From JADZAI01 sp964390465 (GTDB taxonomy: Bacteria; Pseudomonadota; Alphaproteobacteria; Micropepsales; Micropepsaceae): DNA of 64,000 nucleotides. The stretch's first letter is position 1; each line of letters starts with the position of its first letter. The notes beneath the pieces are model-generated. The model had not been told where the DNA came from and did no database searches. It saw only the letters and a program-made list of their open reading frames with translations. The position numbers were made by a program, and so were the translations under genes. The stretch covers positions 1 through 64,000 of the forward strand of contig CAYMIJ010000009.1 of NCBI GenBank assembly GCA_964390465.1, written 5' to 3'. Below, piece by piece: positions 16,377 to 25,743 of this stretch.

Positions 16377-17306
16377 ATGGCTGATCCCTATAGCGTGCTG
16401 GGCGTGAAAAAGAGCGCGAGCGAGGCCGAGCTGAAAAAGGCCTTCCGTGACCTCGCCAAGAAGCACCACCCCGACAAGAACAAGGGCAATGCGGCTGCCG
16501 AAAAGAAGTTCAAGGAAATATCGGGCGCCTATGATTTTCTGTCCGACAAGGAAAAGCGCGCGGCCTATGATCAGGGCGTGATCGACGAGACCGGTCAGCC
16601 GCGCGGTTTCGGCCCCGGCTTTGGCGGGCCGGGGGGGCCGCAGGGTCATCCGGGCTTTTCAGGCGACAGTGCGTCTTTCGAGTTCGGCTTTGGTGGCCCC
16701 CAGGGTGGGGCGCGACAGCGTGGCGGCCCGGGTGGCGGCTTTGAGGATATTTTTTCCGACCTGTTTGGCGGTGCACGTAAAACAGGTGGCCGCGGACGAA
16801 GCACCGGACAGGATGTCCGCTACAATCTCAAAGTCACCATGGAAGACGCCGTTTCAGGGGCAACCCAGCGGGTCAGCTTTGCCAATGGCAAAACACTGGA
16901 TGTGAAGATTCCGGCGGGCTCTGATGAGGGCGCACAGATTCGCCTGCGGGGTCAGGGCGAAAACGGCGGCGACGGGATCATCCAGATCGCTATCATCCCA
17001 CACCGCCTGTTCAAACGCGATGGGCGCAACGTCACGCTCGACCTGCCCGTCTCGCTGAAAGAAGCCATCGAAGGGGCCAAGGTGAATGTCCCCACGCCCT
17101 CGGGCAAGATCACCCTTACCATTCCAGCCGGATCGAATGGCGGCAAGACGCTGCGCCTTAAAGGACGCGGCTGGCCGGCAGGCGGCGGGCAGCCTGCCGG
17201 AGACCTTCTGGTGACGCTGGTCCTGATGTTGCCCCCTTCAATCCCCGGCGCTCTGAAGGATGCGGTGGAAGGGATGAGCCACGATCCCCGACAGGGCTGG
17301 GGCTGA
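16377..17306 (+). CDS. DnaJ/CbpA-type co-chaperone
   Basis: A type II J-domain protein of 309 aa. The J domain (about 1-65) begins MADPYSVLGVKKSASEAELK and has the essential HPD in KKHHPDKNKGN. A Gly/Phe-rich segment (about 80-145) is followed by two C-terminal beta domains with DVRYNLKVTMEDAVSGATQR and DLPVSLKEAIEGAKVNVPTP. There is no Cys-rich zinc finger, so it is CbpA-like rather than classical DnaJ. The ATG at 16377 follows GGAG. It probably delivers substrates to DnaK. fabI lies 75 bases downstream on the same strand. Confidence 0.9.
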   Translation: MADPYSVLGVKKSASEAELKKAFRDLAKKHHPDKNKGNAAAEKKFKEISGAYDFLSDKEKRAAYDQGVIDETGQPRGFGPGFGGPGGPQGHPGFSGDSASFEFGFGGPQGGARQRGGPGGGFEDIFSDLFGGARKTGGRGRSTGQDVRYNLKVTMEDAVSGATQRVSFANGKTLDVKIPAGSDEGAQIRLRGQGENGGDGIIQIAIIPHRLFKRDGRNVTLDLPVSLKEAIEGAKVNVPTPSGKITLTIPAGSNGGKTLRLKGRGWPAGGGQPAGDLLVTLVLMLPPSIPGALKDAVEGMSHDPRQGWG

Positions 17307-17381
17307 GAGGCGAAGAGCCGCCGTTTGACCCCCTCTGACGCTGCGTGATAGGGCCGGGGTAAACATCTTAAAGGATATTCC

Positions 17382-18212
17382 ATGACCAGCCAGCTCATGG
17401 CGGGAAAACGCGGCCTTATCATGGGTGTCGCCAATGACCGCTCGATCGCCTGGGGCATCGCCAAGGCGCTGGCTGATGCCGGTGCCGAGATCGCCTTCAC
17501 CTATCAGGGCGATGCCCTGAAAAAGCGCGTCGAGCCGCTGGCCGCCAGCGTGAACTCGCCCGCCGTGCTGGCCTGTGATGTCACTGATCCGGCCAGCATC
17601 GACGCCTGTTTCGACCACCTCGCCAAATTATGGGGCGGCATCGACTTCGTGGTTCATGCCATCGCGTTCTCTGACAAGAACCAGCTGACCGGGCGCTATG
17701 TGGATAGCACCTATGACAACTTCCAGCTTTCGATGAATGTTTCGTGCTGGTCGTTCACAGCTGTCGCGCAGCGCGCCGAGAAGTTGATGACCAAAGGCGG
17801 ATCACTGCTGACGCTGACCTATTACGGCGCTGAGCGCGTGATGCCGCATTACAATATCATGGGCGTCGCCAAGGCCGCGCTGGAGGCGAGCGTGCGCTAT
17901 CTCGCCGAAGACCTCGGCAAAAAAGCGATCCGCGTGAACGCCATTTCCGCCGGGCCGATCAAGACACTGGCAGCGGCAGGCATTGGTGATTTCCGTTTCA
18001 TCCTGAAATGGAACGAGCTGAATGCGCCGCTGCGCCGCAACGTGACGATTGATGAGGTCGGCAATTCAGGACTCTATCTGCTGTCCGACATGGGCGCGGC
18101 CGTCACCGGGCAGATCCATTATGTCGATGCAGGTTACAGCGCCATCGGCATGCTGGCCGTCGACAGCGCGCCGCTAAGCGCCGCCCTGCTCGCCACCATG
18201 GATAAGGAATGA
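17382..18212 (+). CDS. fabI: Enoyl-[acyl-carrier-protein] reductase (NADH)
   Basis: A 276-aa member of the divergent SDR group FabI, which makes the last reduction of each fatty-acid elongation round. The N-terminal cofactor motif is LIMGVANDRSIAWGIAKAL. The catalytic pair lies in HYNIMGVAKAALEASVRYLA (Tyr-x6-Lys), and the upstream Tyr is in TYYGAERVMP. NAISAGPIKTLAAAGI and VTGQIHYVDAGYS are typical ends. AAGGATA precedes the ATG. aroC follows after 6 bases; this fabI-aroC order is common in alphaproteobacteria. Confidence 0.95.
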   Translation: MTSQLMAGKRGLIMGVANDRSIAWGIAKALADAGAEIAFTYQGDALKKRVEPLAASVNSPAVLACDVTDPASIDACFDHLAKLWGGIDFVVHAIAFSDKNQLTGRYVDSTYDNFQLSMNVSCWSFTAVAQRAEKLMTKGGSLLTLTYYGAERVMPHYNIMGVAKAALEASVRYLAEDLGKKAIRVNAISAGPIKTLAAAGIGDFRFILKWNELNAPLRRNVTIDEVGNSGLYLLSDMGAAVTGQIHYVDAGYSAIGMLAVDSAPLSAALLATMDKE

Positions 18213-18218
18213 GGGCGC

Positions 18219-19331
18219 TTGTCGCATAACAGCTTCGGCCATCTGCTGCGCGTGACGACCTGGGGCGAAAGCCACGGGGCGGCGCTTGGCTGTGTGGTCG
18301 ATGGCTGCCCGCCCGGCATCCCCCTGAGTGAGGCTGACATTCAGCCATTCCTCGACCGCCGCAGACCGGGCACTTCGAAGTTTGTGACCCAGCGCCAGGA
18401 AGACGACCAGGTGCGCATTCTTTCCGGCACATTTGCTGATGAACGTATGGCAGGGCCGGTGACCACCGGCACGCCGATCAGCCTGATGATCGAGAACACC
18501 GATCAGCGTTCAAAGGATTACGGTGATATCCGCGACGCCTATCGCCCCGGCCATGCCGATTTCACCTATGACGCCAAATATGGCGTGCGCGACTATCGCG
18601 GTGGGGGGCGATCCTCAGCGCGCGAAACGGCGGCGCGTGTTGCGGCGGGCGCTGTGGCGCGCAAGGTGCTGGCCCATGTTCTGGGCGATGGCGTTTCCAT
18701 TCGCGGTGCGCTGGTGACGATGGGTGGCGATGCCATCGACCGCGCCTGCTGGGACTGGGCGGAAACACAGAACAATCCGTTCTGGTGCCCTGACACCAGC
18801 GCCGTTGCACGCTGGGAGCAGGCGCTTGATGGCGCCCGCAAGGACGGCAATTCGCTGGGTGCCGTGGTTGAAGTGGTTGCTGAAGGTCTGCCTGCCGGGC
18901 TTGGCGCACCGCTCTATGGCAAGCTCGATGCCGATCTGGCCGCCGCGCTGATGTCGATCAACGCCGTGAAAGGCGTCGAGATCGGCGATGGCTTTGCCGC
19001 CGCGGCCCTGACCGGCGCAGCGAATGCCGACGAGATGCAGGCAGGCAATGATGCCACGCCCGTTTTTCTTTCCAATCACGCAGGCGGTATTCTGGGCGGC
19101 ATCTCAACCGGCCAGCCGGTCATCGCGCGCTTTGCTGTGAAGCCGACCTCATCCATTCTCACCCCGCGCCGCACGATCACCAAAAGCGGTCAGGATATCG
19201 AGCTGACCACCAAAGGGCGGCACGACCCGTGTGTCGGCATCCGCGCGGTGCCAGTGGGTGAAGCGATGATGGCGCTGGTGCTGGCCGACCATCTGTTGAG
19301 GCATCGCGGCCAATGCGGCGCGACGCGCTGA
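18219..19331 (+). CDS. aroC: Chorismate synthase
   Basis: A 370-aa FMN-dependent enzyme that turns EPSP into chorismate. All three family signatures are seen: GESHGAALGCVVDGCPPG, the RYRGGGRSSARETAARVAAGA-type segment (here DYRGGGRSSARETAARVA) and RHDPCVGIRAVPVGEAM. The start is a TTG at 18219, with GAGGG 3 bases upstream, giving the usual MSHNSFGHLLRVTTWGESHG. A chorismate mutase gene lies 21 kb away at 39892. The 3' end overlaps the next gene by 19 bases. Confidence 0.95.
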   Translation: MSHNSFGHLLRVTTWGESHGAALGCVVDGCPPGIPLSEADIQPFLDRRRPGTSKFVTQRQEDDQVRILSGTFADERMAGPVTTGTPISLMIENTDQRSKDYGDIRDAYRPGHADFTYDAKYGVRDYRGGGRSSARETAARVAAGAVARKVLAHVLGDGVSIRGALVTMGGDAIDRACWDWAETQNNPFWCPDTSAVARWEQALDGARKDGNSLGAVVEVVAEGLPAGLGAPLYGKLDADLAAALMSINAVKGVEIGDGFAAAALTGAANADEMQAGNDATPVFLSNHAGGILGGISTGQPVIARFAVKPTSSILTPRRTITKSGQDIELTTKGRHDPCVGIRAVPVGEAMMALVLADHLLRHRGQCGATR

Positions 19332-20023
19332 CCAACATCATCCGGCCCGGCGACGCGCCGCTTTTCCCTCCGCTGCAAGGCTGGGCAAAGGCGCGGGCGA
19401 TGGGCAATATGCTGTTTCTCGACCACGGCGTCTTCCGCACCTTCTTCAACACACGCAGCCGCGTGACGGACGAGATGTGGCGCTCGTCGCAGCCGCTGCC
19501 CTATCAGGTGCGCGCCGCCGCAAAGGCAGGCATCAAAACCATCATCAATCTGCGCGGTGATTCCGGCGCGGCCTTCTATCGCATCGAGGAAGAAGCCTGC
19601 GCCAAAGCGGGCATCACCCTTGTCAATTTCATCATCTATTCGCGCGAGGCCCCGAAGGCTGAAACCGTTCTGGCTGCGAAGGAGATGTTCGACGCCATTG
19701 CGTATCCGGCGCTGATGCACTGCAAGTCAGGGGCTGACCGTGTGGGGCTGATGTCAGCGCTCTATCTCATCTTCCGCAAAAATGTGCCCGTAGCCGAAGC
19801 AAAAAAACGGATGCTCACCACATGGCGTTATGGCCACATGGCACAGGCGAAAACCGGCATTCTGGATTTCTTCCTGCAGGCCTATGTCGACCACAATGCC
19901 AGAACGCCGATGCCGTTTCTGGATTGGGTGATGCAGGTCTATGACCGCGAGGCCCTGACCCGCGACTTCCACGCCAACTGGTGGGCGAGCGTTCTGACGG
20001 ACAAGGTGCTGCGAAGGGAATAA
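19313..20023 (+). CDS. Dual-specificity-type protein phosphatase
   Basis: A 236-aa protein with the Cys-based phosphatase loop HCKSGADRVG (HCx5R, about residues 138-147) and the preceding IKTIINLRGD strand usual in bacterial DSP-like proteins. No candidate general-acid loop is certain. The start overlaps aroC by 19 bases; a later Met at 19400 is an alternative and would remove the overlap. The substrate could be a phosphoprotein, lipid or nucleotide. It ends 8 bases before the convergent AT-rich gene. Confidence 0.8.
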   Translation: MRRDALTNIIRPGDAPLFPPLQGWAKARAMGNMLFLDHGVFRTFFNTRSRVTDEMWRSSQPLPYQVRAAAKAGIKTIINLRGDSGAAFYRIEEEACAKAGITLVNFIIYSREAPKAETVLAAKEMFDAIAYPALMHCKSGADRVGLMSALYLIFRKNVPVAEAKKRMLTTWRYGHMAQAKTGILDFFLQAYVDHNARTPMPFLDWVMQVYDREALTRDFHANWWASVLTDKVLRRE

Positions 20024-20030
20024 TGTTATA

Positions 20031-20489
20031 TCAGATGACTGATATCTCTCTATTTTCAAGACAATCAATAATGAAATCTTGATCTTTTTTTCTCGTTGAC
20101 CATAGTCCATATGCGGTTAAGGACGGTATTACCGTAGCAACAATTGTAAGGCCCCAAATCATTAGAGGAACAAGATCTAAGCTTATAATTTTATTCCCAC
20201 TCATCATATAGTTACCAATTATTCCGCCCGACAAATTACCAAAAGACAAAAAAAACATCACCCAAAAGGTTCCGCGGTGCATCGGAATCCAGTCATTCTC
20301 CAACATTATTCTTCTATGCTTCCAAGTGTAAAATAGTTTCTGATCCTCACTGCGTCCGCAACAAATTTTGTCGCGAGTGCGATTCAAGTCAATAGCAGCA
20401 ACTAGATAAACCGAAACGGAAGCACAAACACTTCCTGCATAAGCCATTAATCCAATAGCAATATTGGACGCGTCGGAAATGTCGCTCAT
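20031..20489 (-). CDS. AT-rich membrane protein of unknown function
   Basis: A 152-aa protein that I do not recognise, with about four hydrophobic segments (near residues 10-32, 73-93, 102-128). Its composition differs sharply from its surroundings: bases 20041-20100, for example, have about 17 G/C in 60, and codons end freely in A/T. The flanking gaps are also AT-rich. It stands between aroC-phosphatase and the rlmD-like gene, and looks like a recently acquired gene. No integrase, transposase or direct repeats are seen around it. Confidence 0.65.
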   Translation of the reverse strand: MSDISDASNIAIGLMAYAGSVCASVSVYLVAAIDLNRTRDKICCGRSEDQKLFYTWKHRRIMLENDWIPMHRGTFWVMFFLSFGNLSGGIIGNYMMSGNKIISLDLVPLMIWGLTIVATVIPSLTAYGLWSTRKKDQDFIIDCLENREISVI

Positions 20490-20592
20490 CTATCTTCTCC
20501 ATCCCTCAATGAAGGAAAAATGAATAAATAGCATTCATCATGTTTTACAACAACAATAAGAATGTCAACGCAATAAAACGCTTGGATGGGAT

Positions 20593-21648
20593 TTAGCGCT
20601 CCAGCACAGCCACGGCTTCAACATGGCTGGAATAGCGGAACTGGTCCACTGGCGTAACCCGCGTCAGGCGATACCCACCGTCGATGAGTGTGCGCAGATC
20701 GCGCGCCAGAGTCGCCGGATTGCACGACACTGCCACCACGCGCGGCACGCGTGACTTCGCCAGTTCAGCCGCCTGCGCCGCCGCGCCATCGAAAGCCGGG
20801 TCGAACACCACCGCATCGAACGGATCAAGCTCGTGCGGCAGCAACGGACGGCGAAACAGATCGCGCCGTTCGGTCGTCACCGGCTTGAAGCCCGGAATCG
20901 CCGCTGCCTTGCGTAAGGTCGCAACCGCGTCGCCATCACTGTCGGCTGCATAAATCTGTGCCCATGGCGCGAGGCGAATGGCAAACGGTCCGACGCCGCA
21001 GAACAGATCAGCGATACGCCGCGCCTTCTTCACACCGTCCATCACCAGGCGGGCGAGCACATCTTCGCCCTTCTCGGTCGCCTGAAGAAACGCGCCGGGC
21101 GGCAGAATGATCTGCGCCACTGCGCCCACGCCAATGACCGGCTGGCGAAACAGAGCGATCGGCTGGCGTTCGGCGGTCAGCCGCGCCAGACCGTGTTCGC
21201 GCGCCAGCGCCGAAAGCTGCCCATTCAGGCGCACATTGCCATGCAGCGGTCCCTTGATGTCGGCATCCAGCCCGCCCAGCGTGGCCGTCATCAGTACGCT
21301 GAGCGTCTTGTCGGGCACGACTGCCGCCAGTGCCTTCGCAAAGCCCAGCGCGCCTGACAGTGACGACGCGAGGATAGGGCAGACATCCACCGGCACCAGT
21401 GTCTTGCTGGCGCGCGCATAGTATCCCGCCTGACCGTCCTTCAGCGCGAAGGTCACACGCCTGCGGCCTTCGCCATGCGCATCCATCGTGTCATCAACCG
21501 GCGCTGCGATACCTGCGCCGGCAAGCGCCCGCATCACCTGATCGCGCTTCCACTGAAGTTGCCCCTCCAGTGATTTGTCCTGCATCTGACACGCGCCGCA
21601 GGTGCCAAAATGCGGACAGGCTGGCGTTATGCCGTTTTCACCGCCCAC
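20593..21648 (-). CDS. RNA (uracil-C5)-methyltransferase, RlmD/RumA-like
   Basis: A 351-aa SAM methyltransferase of the TrmA/RlmD family. An N-terminal iron-sulfur Cys set is visible (CPHFGTCGACQMQ, then VCPILAS). The SAM motif is ADLFCGVGPFAIRLAPWAQ, and the catalytic Cys lies in VSCNPATLARDLRTL near the C terminus. It lacks a clear N-terminal TRAM domain, as many alphaproteobacterial members do. It probably makes m5U in 23S rRNA; tRNA is an alternative. The start overlaps the tlyA end by 22 bases; a slightly different start is possible. Confidence 0.88.
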   Translation of the reverse strand: MGGENGITPACPHFGTCGACQMQDKSLEGQLQWKRDQVMRALAGAGIAAPVDDTMDAHGEGRRRVTFALKDGQAGYYARASKTLVPVDVCPILASSLSGALGFAKALAAVVPDKTLSVLMTATLGGLDADIKGPLHGNVRLNGQLSALAREHGLARLTAERQPIALFRQPVIGVGAVAQIILPPGAFLQATEKGEDVLARLVMDGVKKARRIADLFCGVGPFAIRLAPWAQIYAADSDGDAVATLRKAAAIPGFKPVTTERRDLFRRPLLPHELDPFDAVVFDPAFDGAAAQAAELAKSRVPRVVAVSCNPATLARDLRTLIDGGYRLTRVTPVDQFRYSSHVEAVAVLER

Positions 21649-22436
21649 AGCAGGAACTCCTGATTGCCGTCACCGCCGGTGACCGGGCTTGGCGTTGTTC
21701 CCTTGACGGTCCAGCCTGCGGCACCCAGCCACACGCCGATACGAGCCACGACCTCGCGCTGGGTCAGCGTATCGCGCACCACGCCTTTGCCCGTATTGCC
21801 GCGCCCCGCTTCAAACTGCGGCTTCACCAGCGCGATCAGCTCGGCCCCCTTGGCCGCAAGGCTGAGCGGACGCGGCAGCGCCAGTTGTAGAGAGATGAAG
21901 CTGACGTCCGCCACAATAAGATCGGGCTGTTCGATAATCTCAGCCCGTGTGAGATTGCGTGCGTCGGTCTTTTCCATGCTGACCACGCGCGCATCGCGCT
22001 TCAGCGTCTCATGCAGCTGGCCAGTACCAACGTCGACGGCATAGACCTTCTGCGCGCCGCGCTGGAGCAGAACCTGCGTGAAGCCGCCGGTCGATGATCC
22101 GACATCAAGGCAGAACTTGCCATCCGCGCTGAGACCGAAATGGTCCATCGCATGCGCAAGCTTCAGCCCGCCGCGCGAGACAAACGGATTGGCGCGCTGC
22201 TTCAGGGAGAGCGCCGCACCGACGTCCAGCATCTCATTAGCGCTTTCGATTTTGCGGTCGCCCACGAAAACCGAGCCCGCACGGATTTCCGCCTGCGCGC
22301 GATTGCGGCTGCGGAACAGGCCCTTTTCGACCAGCAGCAGATCAGCGCGCATCTTTTCACCCGCAGGCGGACCTTTGGGCGCGGAAGGCTTCGCGGTCAG
22401 TGTGAGTTTGGGCCTTACGCCCTGTTGCTCGCCCAT
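21627..22436 (-). CDS. tlyA: TlyA-family rRNA methyltransferase / hemolysin-like protein
   Basis: A 269-aa protein with an N-terminal S4 RNA-binding domain (MRADLLLVEKGLFRSRNRAQ, RAGSVFVGDRKI) and a C-terminal FtsJ-type methyltransferase domain (CLDVGSSTGGFTQVLLQRGA, VYAVDVGTGQLH, LIVADVSFISLQ). TlyA in actinobacteria 2'-O-methylates 16S and 23S rRNA; that role is likely but unproven here. A start at 22352 would remove 28 loosely conserved residues and the overlap with dxs. Its position after dxs is the usual alphaproteobacterial order. Confidence 0.9.
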   Translation of the reverse strand: MGEQQGVRPKLTLTAKPSAPKGPPAGEKMRADLLLVEKGLFRSRNRAQAEIRAGSVFVGDRKIESANEMLDVGAALSLKQRANPFVSRGGLKLAHAMDHFGLSADGKFCLDVGSSTGGFTQVLLQRGAQKVYAVDVGTGQLHETLKRDARVVSMEKTDARNLTRAEIIEQPDLIVADVSFISLQLALPRPLSLAAKGAELIALVKPQFEAGRGNTGKGVVRDTLTQREVVARIGVWLGAAGWTVKGTTPSPVTGGDGNQEFLLWAVKTA

Positions 22437-24355
22437 TGTGCTTCGCGGCCCAACGCCGCCATGATGGTGGAAATGATATGCGGCGCATTCAGATGCGCCT
22501 CGTCATACTGACGCAGCGGGGCGTCGTGATCGATGAACGTGTCAGGCAGCGTCAGCACACGCAGTTTCACCCCGCCATCCAGCAGACCGGCATTCACTGC
22601 AAACTGCATGACATGCGCACCAAAGCCGCCGATTGCGCCTTCCTCGATCGTGACCACCACCTCGTGCGTGGTGAGCAGACGGCGCACCAGCGCCTCGTCC
22701 AGCGGCTTGCAGAAGCGGGCGTCGGCAATACTGGCCTTCAACCCCATCGCCTCCATCTGATCAGCAGCCCGCAACACTTCGCCAAGGCGCGTGCCGTAGG
22801 AAAGGATCGCGACGGTTTCGCCTTCACGGATCATCCGGCCTTTGCCGATCTCAAGCGGCACGCCATGTTCGGGCATCTCGACGCCCAGCCCTTCACCGCG
22901 CGGATACCGTACGGCGCTGGGGCCAGCATCATGGATCGCCTGTGTCGCCACCATGTGCTTCAGCTCGGCTTCGTCAGCCGCCGCCATCACCACAAAGCCG
23001 GGCAGCGACGCGAGATAGCCCGTATCGAATGACCCGGCATGGGTTGCGCCATCTGCGCCAACCAGTCCGGCACGGTCCAGCGCAAAGCGCACCGGCAGGC
23101 CCTGAATGGCAACGTCATGCACGACCTGGTCGTAGGCGCGCTGCATGAAGGTCGAATAGATCGCAACGAACGGCTTGAAGCCTTCTGCCGCCAGCCCGGC
23201 TGCAAATGTGACGGCATGCTGTTCGGCAATGCCCACATCAAAGCAGCGGGTTGGATATCTGGTCTGGAACAGATCAAGCCCGGTGCCCGACGGCATCGCC
23301 GCCGTGATCGCCAGAATCTTCTCGTCGCGGCTTGCCTCGTCGATCAGTGCGTCAGCAAAGACGCGCGTATAGCTTGGCGCATTGGTCTGCGCCTTGGCCT
23401 GAACGCCGGTGATGACGTCGAACTTCGACACGCCGTGATATTTGTCGGCGCTGTTTTCGGCGGGTGCATAGCCCTTGCCCTTCTGCGTGACGACATGGAC
23501 AAGGATCGGGCCGTCCACCTTGGCATCGCGCGCATTGGTCAGCACCGGAATCAGATGATCGAGGTTATGACCGTCGATCGGGCCAACATAATAAAAGCCC
23601 AGTTCTTCAAACAGCGTGCCGCCGGTCCACATGCCGCGCCCGAACTCTTCGGCTTTCTTCGCCTTGTTGAAGAAGAAGCGCGGCAGACGCCTCGCGAGCT
23701 GCTTCGCAAAGCGGCGGAAACCGAGATAAGTGCCCGACGAGATCAGGCGCGCCAGATAGGCGCTCATCGCACCCACCGGTGGGGCGATCGACATATCGTT
23801 ATCGTTGAGGATGACGATCATGCGCGAGTGCATGGCGCCGGCATTGTTCATCGCCTCATAGGCCATGCCGGCCGACATCGCGCCATCACCGATCACTGCG
23901 ATGACATTGCGCGCCTCACCGGCCAGGTCGCGTGCCACCGCCATGCCAAGCCCGGCTGAAATGGAGGTGGAAGAATGTGCCGCGCCAAACGGATCGTATT
24001 CACTTTCGCTGCGCCGGGTGAAACCGGAAAGTCCGCCGCCTTGCCGCAGCGTGCGGATGCGCTCGCGCCGACCGGTCAGAATCTTGTGTGGATAGGCCTG
24101 ATGACCGACATCCCAGATGATGCGGTCATGCGGCGTGTCGAACAGATGATGCAGCGCGACGGTCAGCTCGACCACGCCAAGACCCGCACCCAGATGCCCG
24201 CCCGTAACGGACACCGCGTCGATGGTTTCCTGCCGCAACTCGTCGGCCAATTGTCTGATTTCCGCGCGCGTCAACGCCTTCATGTCGGCCGGTGATGAAA
24301 CCCGGTCGAGCAGCGGTGTTTTCGATGGCTGATCCACGGACGCAGTCATCTTCAT
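22415..24355 (-). CDS. dxs: 1-deoxy-D-xylulose-5-phosphate synthase
   Basis: A 646-aa thiamine-diphosphate enzyme that condenses pyruvate and glyceraldehyde 3-phosphate, the first step of the MEP isoprenoid pathway. The N-terminal half has TGGHLGAGLGVVELTVALHH and the ThDP motif VIGDGAMSAGMAYEAMNNAG. The transketolase central domain has FDVGIAEQHAVTFAAGLA with the catalytic Glu, then DRAGLVGADGATHAG. The C-terminal domain follows. ispA, two genes upstream on the same strand, uses its product after further steps. The 3' end overlaps tlyA by 22 bases. Confidence 0.96.
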   Translation of the reverse strand: MKMTASVDQPSKTPLLDRVSSPADMKALTRAEIRQLADELRQETIDAVSVTGGHLGAGLGVVELTVALHHLFDTPHDRIIWDVGHQAYPHKILTGRRERIRTLRQGGGLSGFTRRSESEYDPFGAAHSSTSISAGLGMAVARDLAGEARNVIAVIGDGAMSAGMAYEAMNNAGAMHSRMIVILNDNDMSIAPPVGAMSAYLARLISSGTYLGFRRFAKQLARRLPRFFFNKAKKAEEFGRGMWTGGTLFEELGFYYVGPIDGHNLDHLIPVLTNARDAKVDGPILVHVVTQKGKGYAPAENSADKYHGVSKFDVITGVQAKAQTNAPSYTRVFADALIDEASRDEKILAITAAMPSGTGLDLFQTRYPTRCFDVGIAEQHAVTFAAGLAAEGFKPFVAIYSTFMQRAYDQVVHDVAIQGLPVRFALDRAGLVGADGATHAGSFDTGYLASLPGFVVMAAADEAELKHMVATQAIHDAGPSAVRYPRGEGLGVEMPEHGVPLEIGKGRMIREGETVAILSYGTRLGEVLRAADQMEAMGLKASIADARFCKPLDEALVRRLLTTHEVVVTIEEGAIGGFGAHVMQFAVNAGLLDGGVKLRVLTLPDTFIDHDAPLRQYDEAHLNAPHIISTIMAALGREAQWASNRA

Positions 24356-24402
24356 CTTATCGCACCCGCGAAAGGTCCGCGTCGAGCCAAGAATTGTGGC
24401 TT

Positions 24403-24756
24403 TCAGGCCGGAACGCCAAGATTTTCAAGCCGATCAGCCAGCTTGCGCAGCTCCTCAGCCAGACTTTCAGGCGCCGGTCCGGCGGTGAGAACAACCGCAT
24501 GGGTGCGGATGATATCAGCGTTTTTCCCGGCAGCTTTCAGGGTGCGCTCGGCAATCTCAATCGCTGACATCATCAGCGGCACACCATAGGCGGTCCAGAA
24601 CGCCTCGGCATTGCGCTGGGCGTCCTTGGCCAGTTCCGTGGCTTCCGGCGTCACGGCGCGGGCCAGCGCCCTTTCCGCATCAACACGGTTCGCCCACAGC
24701 TCGCGCAGATAGGCAATGTCATCAAGAGTGAGGATCGGAACAGAGGCAATGGTCAT
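24403..24756 (-). CDS. Hypothetical helical protein between ispA and dxs
   Basis: A 117-aa protein that I do not recognise. It is predicted mainly helical and Ala/Leu/Glu-rich, with no signal peptide, membrane segment or Cys. The middle part reads AEAFWTAYGVPLMMSAIEIA. The start at 24756 gives MTIASVPILTLDDIAYLREL. It lies inside the isoprenoid run, with gaps of 86 bases to ispA and 47 to dxs, so it is probably cotranscribed. GC and codon use look like the neighbours. Confidence 0.65.
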   Translation of the reverse strand: MTIASVPILTLDDIAYLRELWANRVDAERALARAVTPEATELAKDAQRNAEAFWTAYGVPLMMSAIEIAERTLKAAGKNADIIRTHAVVLTAGPAPESLAEELRKLADRLENLGVPA

Positions 24757-24842
24757 TTTGACATCAGCAGGATTAACCCGCCTGTTGCCGCCAGACTATG
24801 GCAAATTGCGTGCGCGTTCAGGGCGAAAGAAAGGCGGTGGAT

Positions 24843-25739
24843 TTACTGCCGCCGCTCGACCACGAATCGGGCGAGATCGCGCAACAGATCAGCGCGCGCA
24901 TCGAAGTGTTCCAGATGCTGGACGGCCTGATCGGCCAGCATGGCGGCCTGCGCACGCGCGCGATCAGCCCCCAGCACCGTCACGAAATTGGCCTTGCCGC
25001 GCACTGCATCTTTGCCATCCCCGGCTTTGCCCATCACTTCGGTCTCGCCCTCGACATCCAGCAGGTCGTCGGCGATCTGAAATGCCAGGCCCACATCCTG
25101 CGCAAAGCCGGTGATCGCGTGACGCTGGGCAGGCGAAGCGTGTCCCATGATCGCACCGGCCTCTGCCGCGAACACGATCATGGCGCCCGTTTTCAGGCGC
25201 TGAAGCCGCGTGATGGTGATCATGTCAGGCGTCTGGCCTTCACAGGCCATGTCGATCATCTGGCCCGCCACCATGCCGTGAGGGCCTGCTGCCTGCGCCA
25301 GCTTCGCCACAAGCTCGGCCCGCACGAACGGATCGGTATGCGCATCGGGCGATGCAACAAGCGCGAAGGCATGGGCCTGAAGTGCATCGCCAGCCAGAAT
25401 GGCCGTCGCTTCATCAAAGGCGCGGTGCAGCGATGGCTTGCCACGACGCAGATCGTCATCATCCATGCACGGCAGATCATCATGGATCAGCGAATAGGCG
25501 TGCATGCACTCAACCGACGCCGCCGCCCGCGCCAGCGCGCGCTGATCGACATTGAACAGACTGCCCACCTGCAAGGTCAGGAAGGCCCGCAGCCGCTTGC
25601 CGCCACCCATGGCCGCATAGCGCATGGCTTCCAGCAGACGGTGCTCCGGCCCTTCAACAACAGGCAGCAGCAGGTCCAGCGTTTCTTCCATGAAACGCTG
25701 TGTTTCGCTCAGCGCCGCTTCCAGTGCCGTCTCAGTCAT
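24843..25739 (-). CDS. ispA: Polyprenyl (farnesyl/geranylgeranyl) diphosphate synthase
   Basis: A 298-aa all-helical prenyltransferase that builds C15 (or C20) diphosphates from IPP and DMAPP. Both Asp-rich motifs are present: HDDLPCMDDDDLRRGKPSLH and IADDLLDVEGE, plus GGGKRLRAFL. The insertion DLPCMDDDD is typical of bacterial FPP synthases. The ATG at 25739 is chosen because it lies 4 bases after the xseB stop; a longer frame would overlap xseB throughout. The product chain length cannot be fixed by eye. Confidence 0.92.
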   Translation of the reverse strand: MTETALEAALSETQRFMEETLDLLLPVVEGPEHRLLEAMRYAAMGGGKRLRAFLTLQVGSLFNVDQRALARAAASVECMHAYSLIHDDLPCMDDDDLRRGKPSLHRAFDEATAILAGDALQAHAFALVASPDAHTDPFVRAELVAKLAQAAGPHGMVAGQMIDMACEGQTPDMITITRLQRLKTGAMIVFAAEAGAIMGHASPAQRHAITGFAQDVGLAFQIADDLLDVEGETEVMGKAGDGKDAVRGKANFVTVLGADRARAQAAMLADQAVQHLEHFDARADLLRDLARFVVERRQ

Positions 25740-25743
25740 GTCG

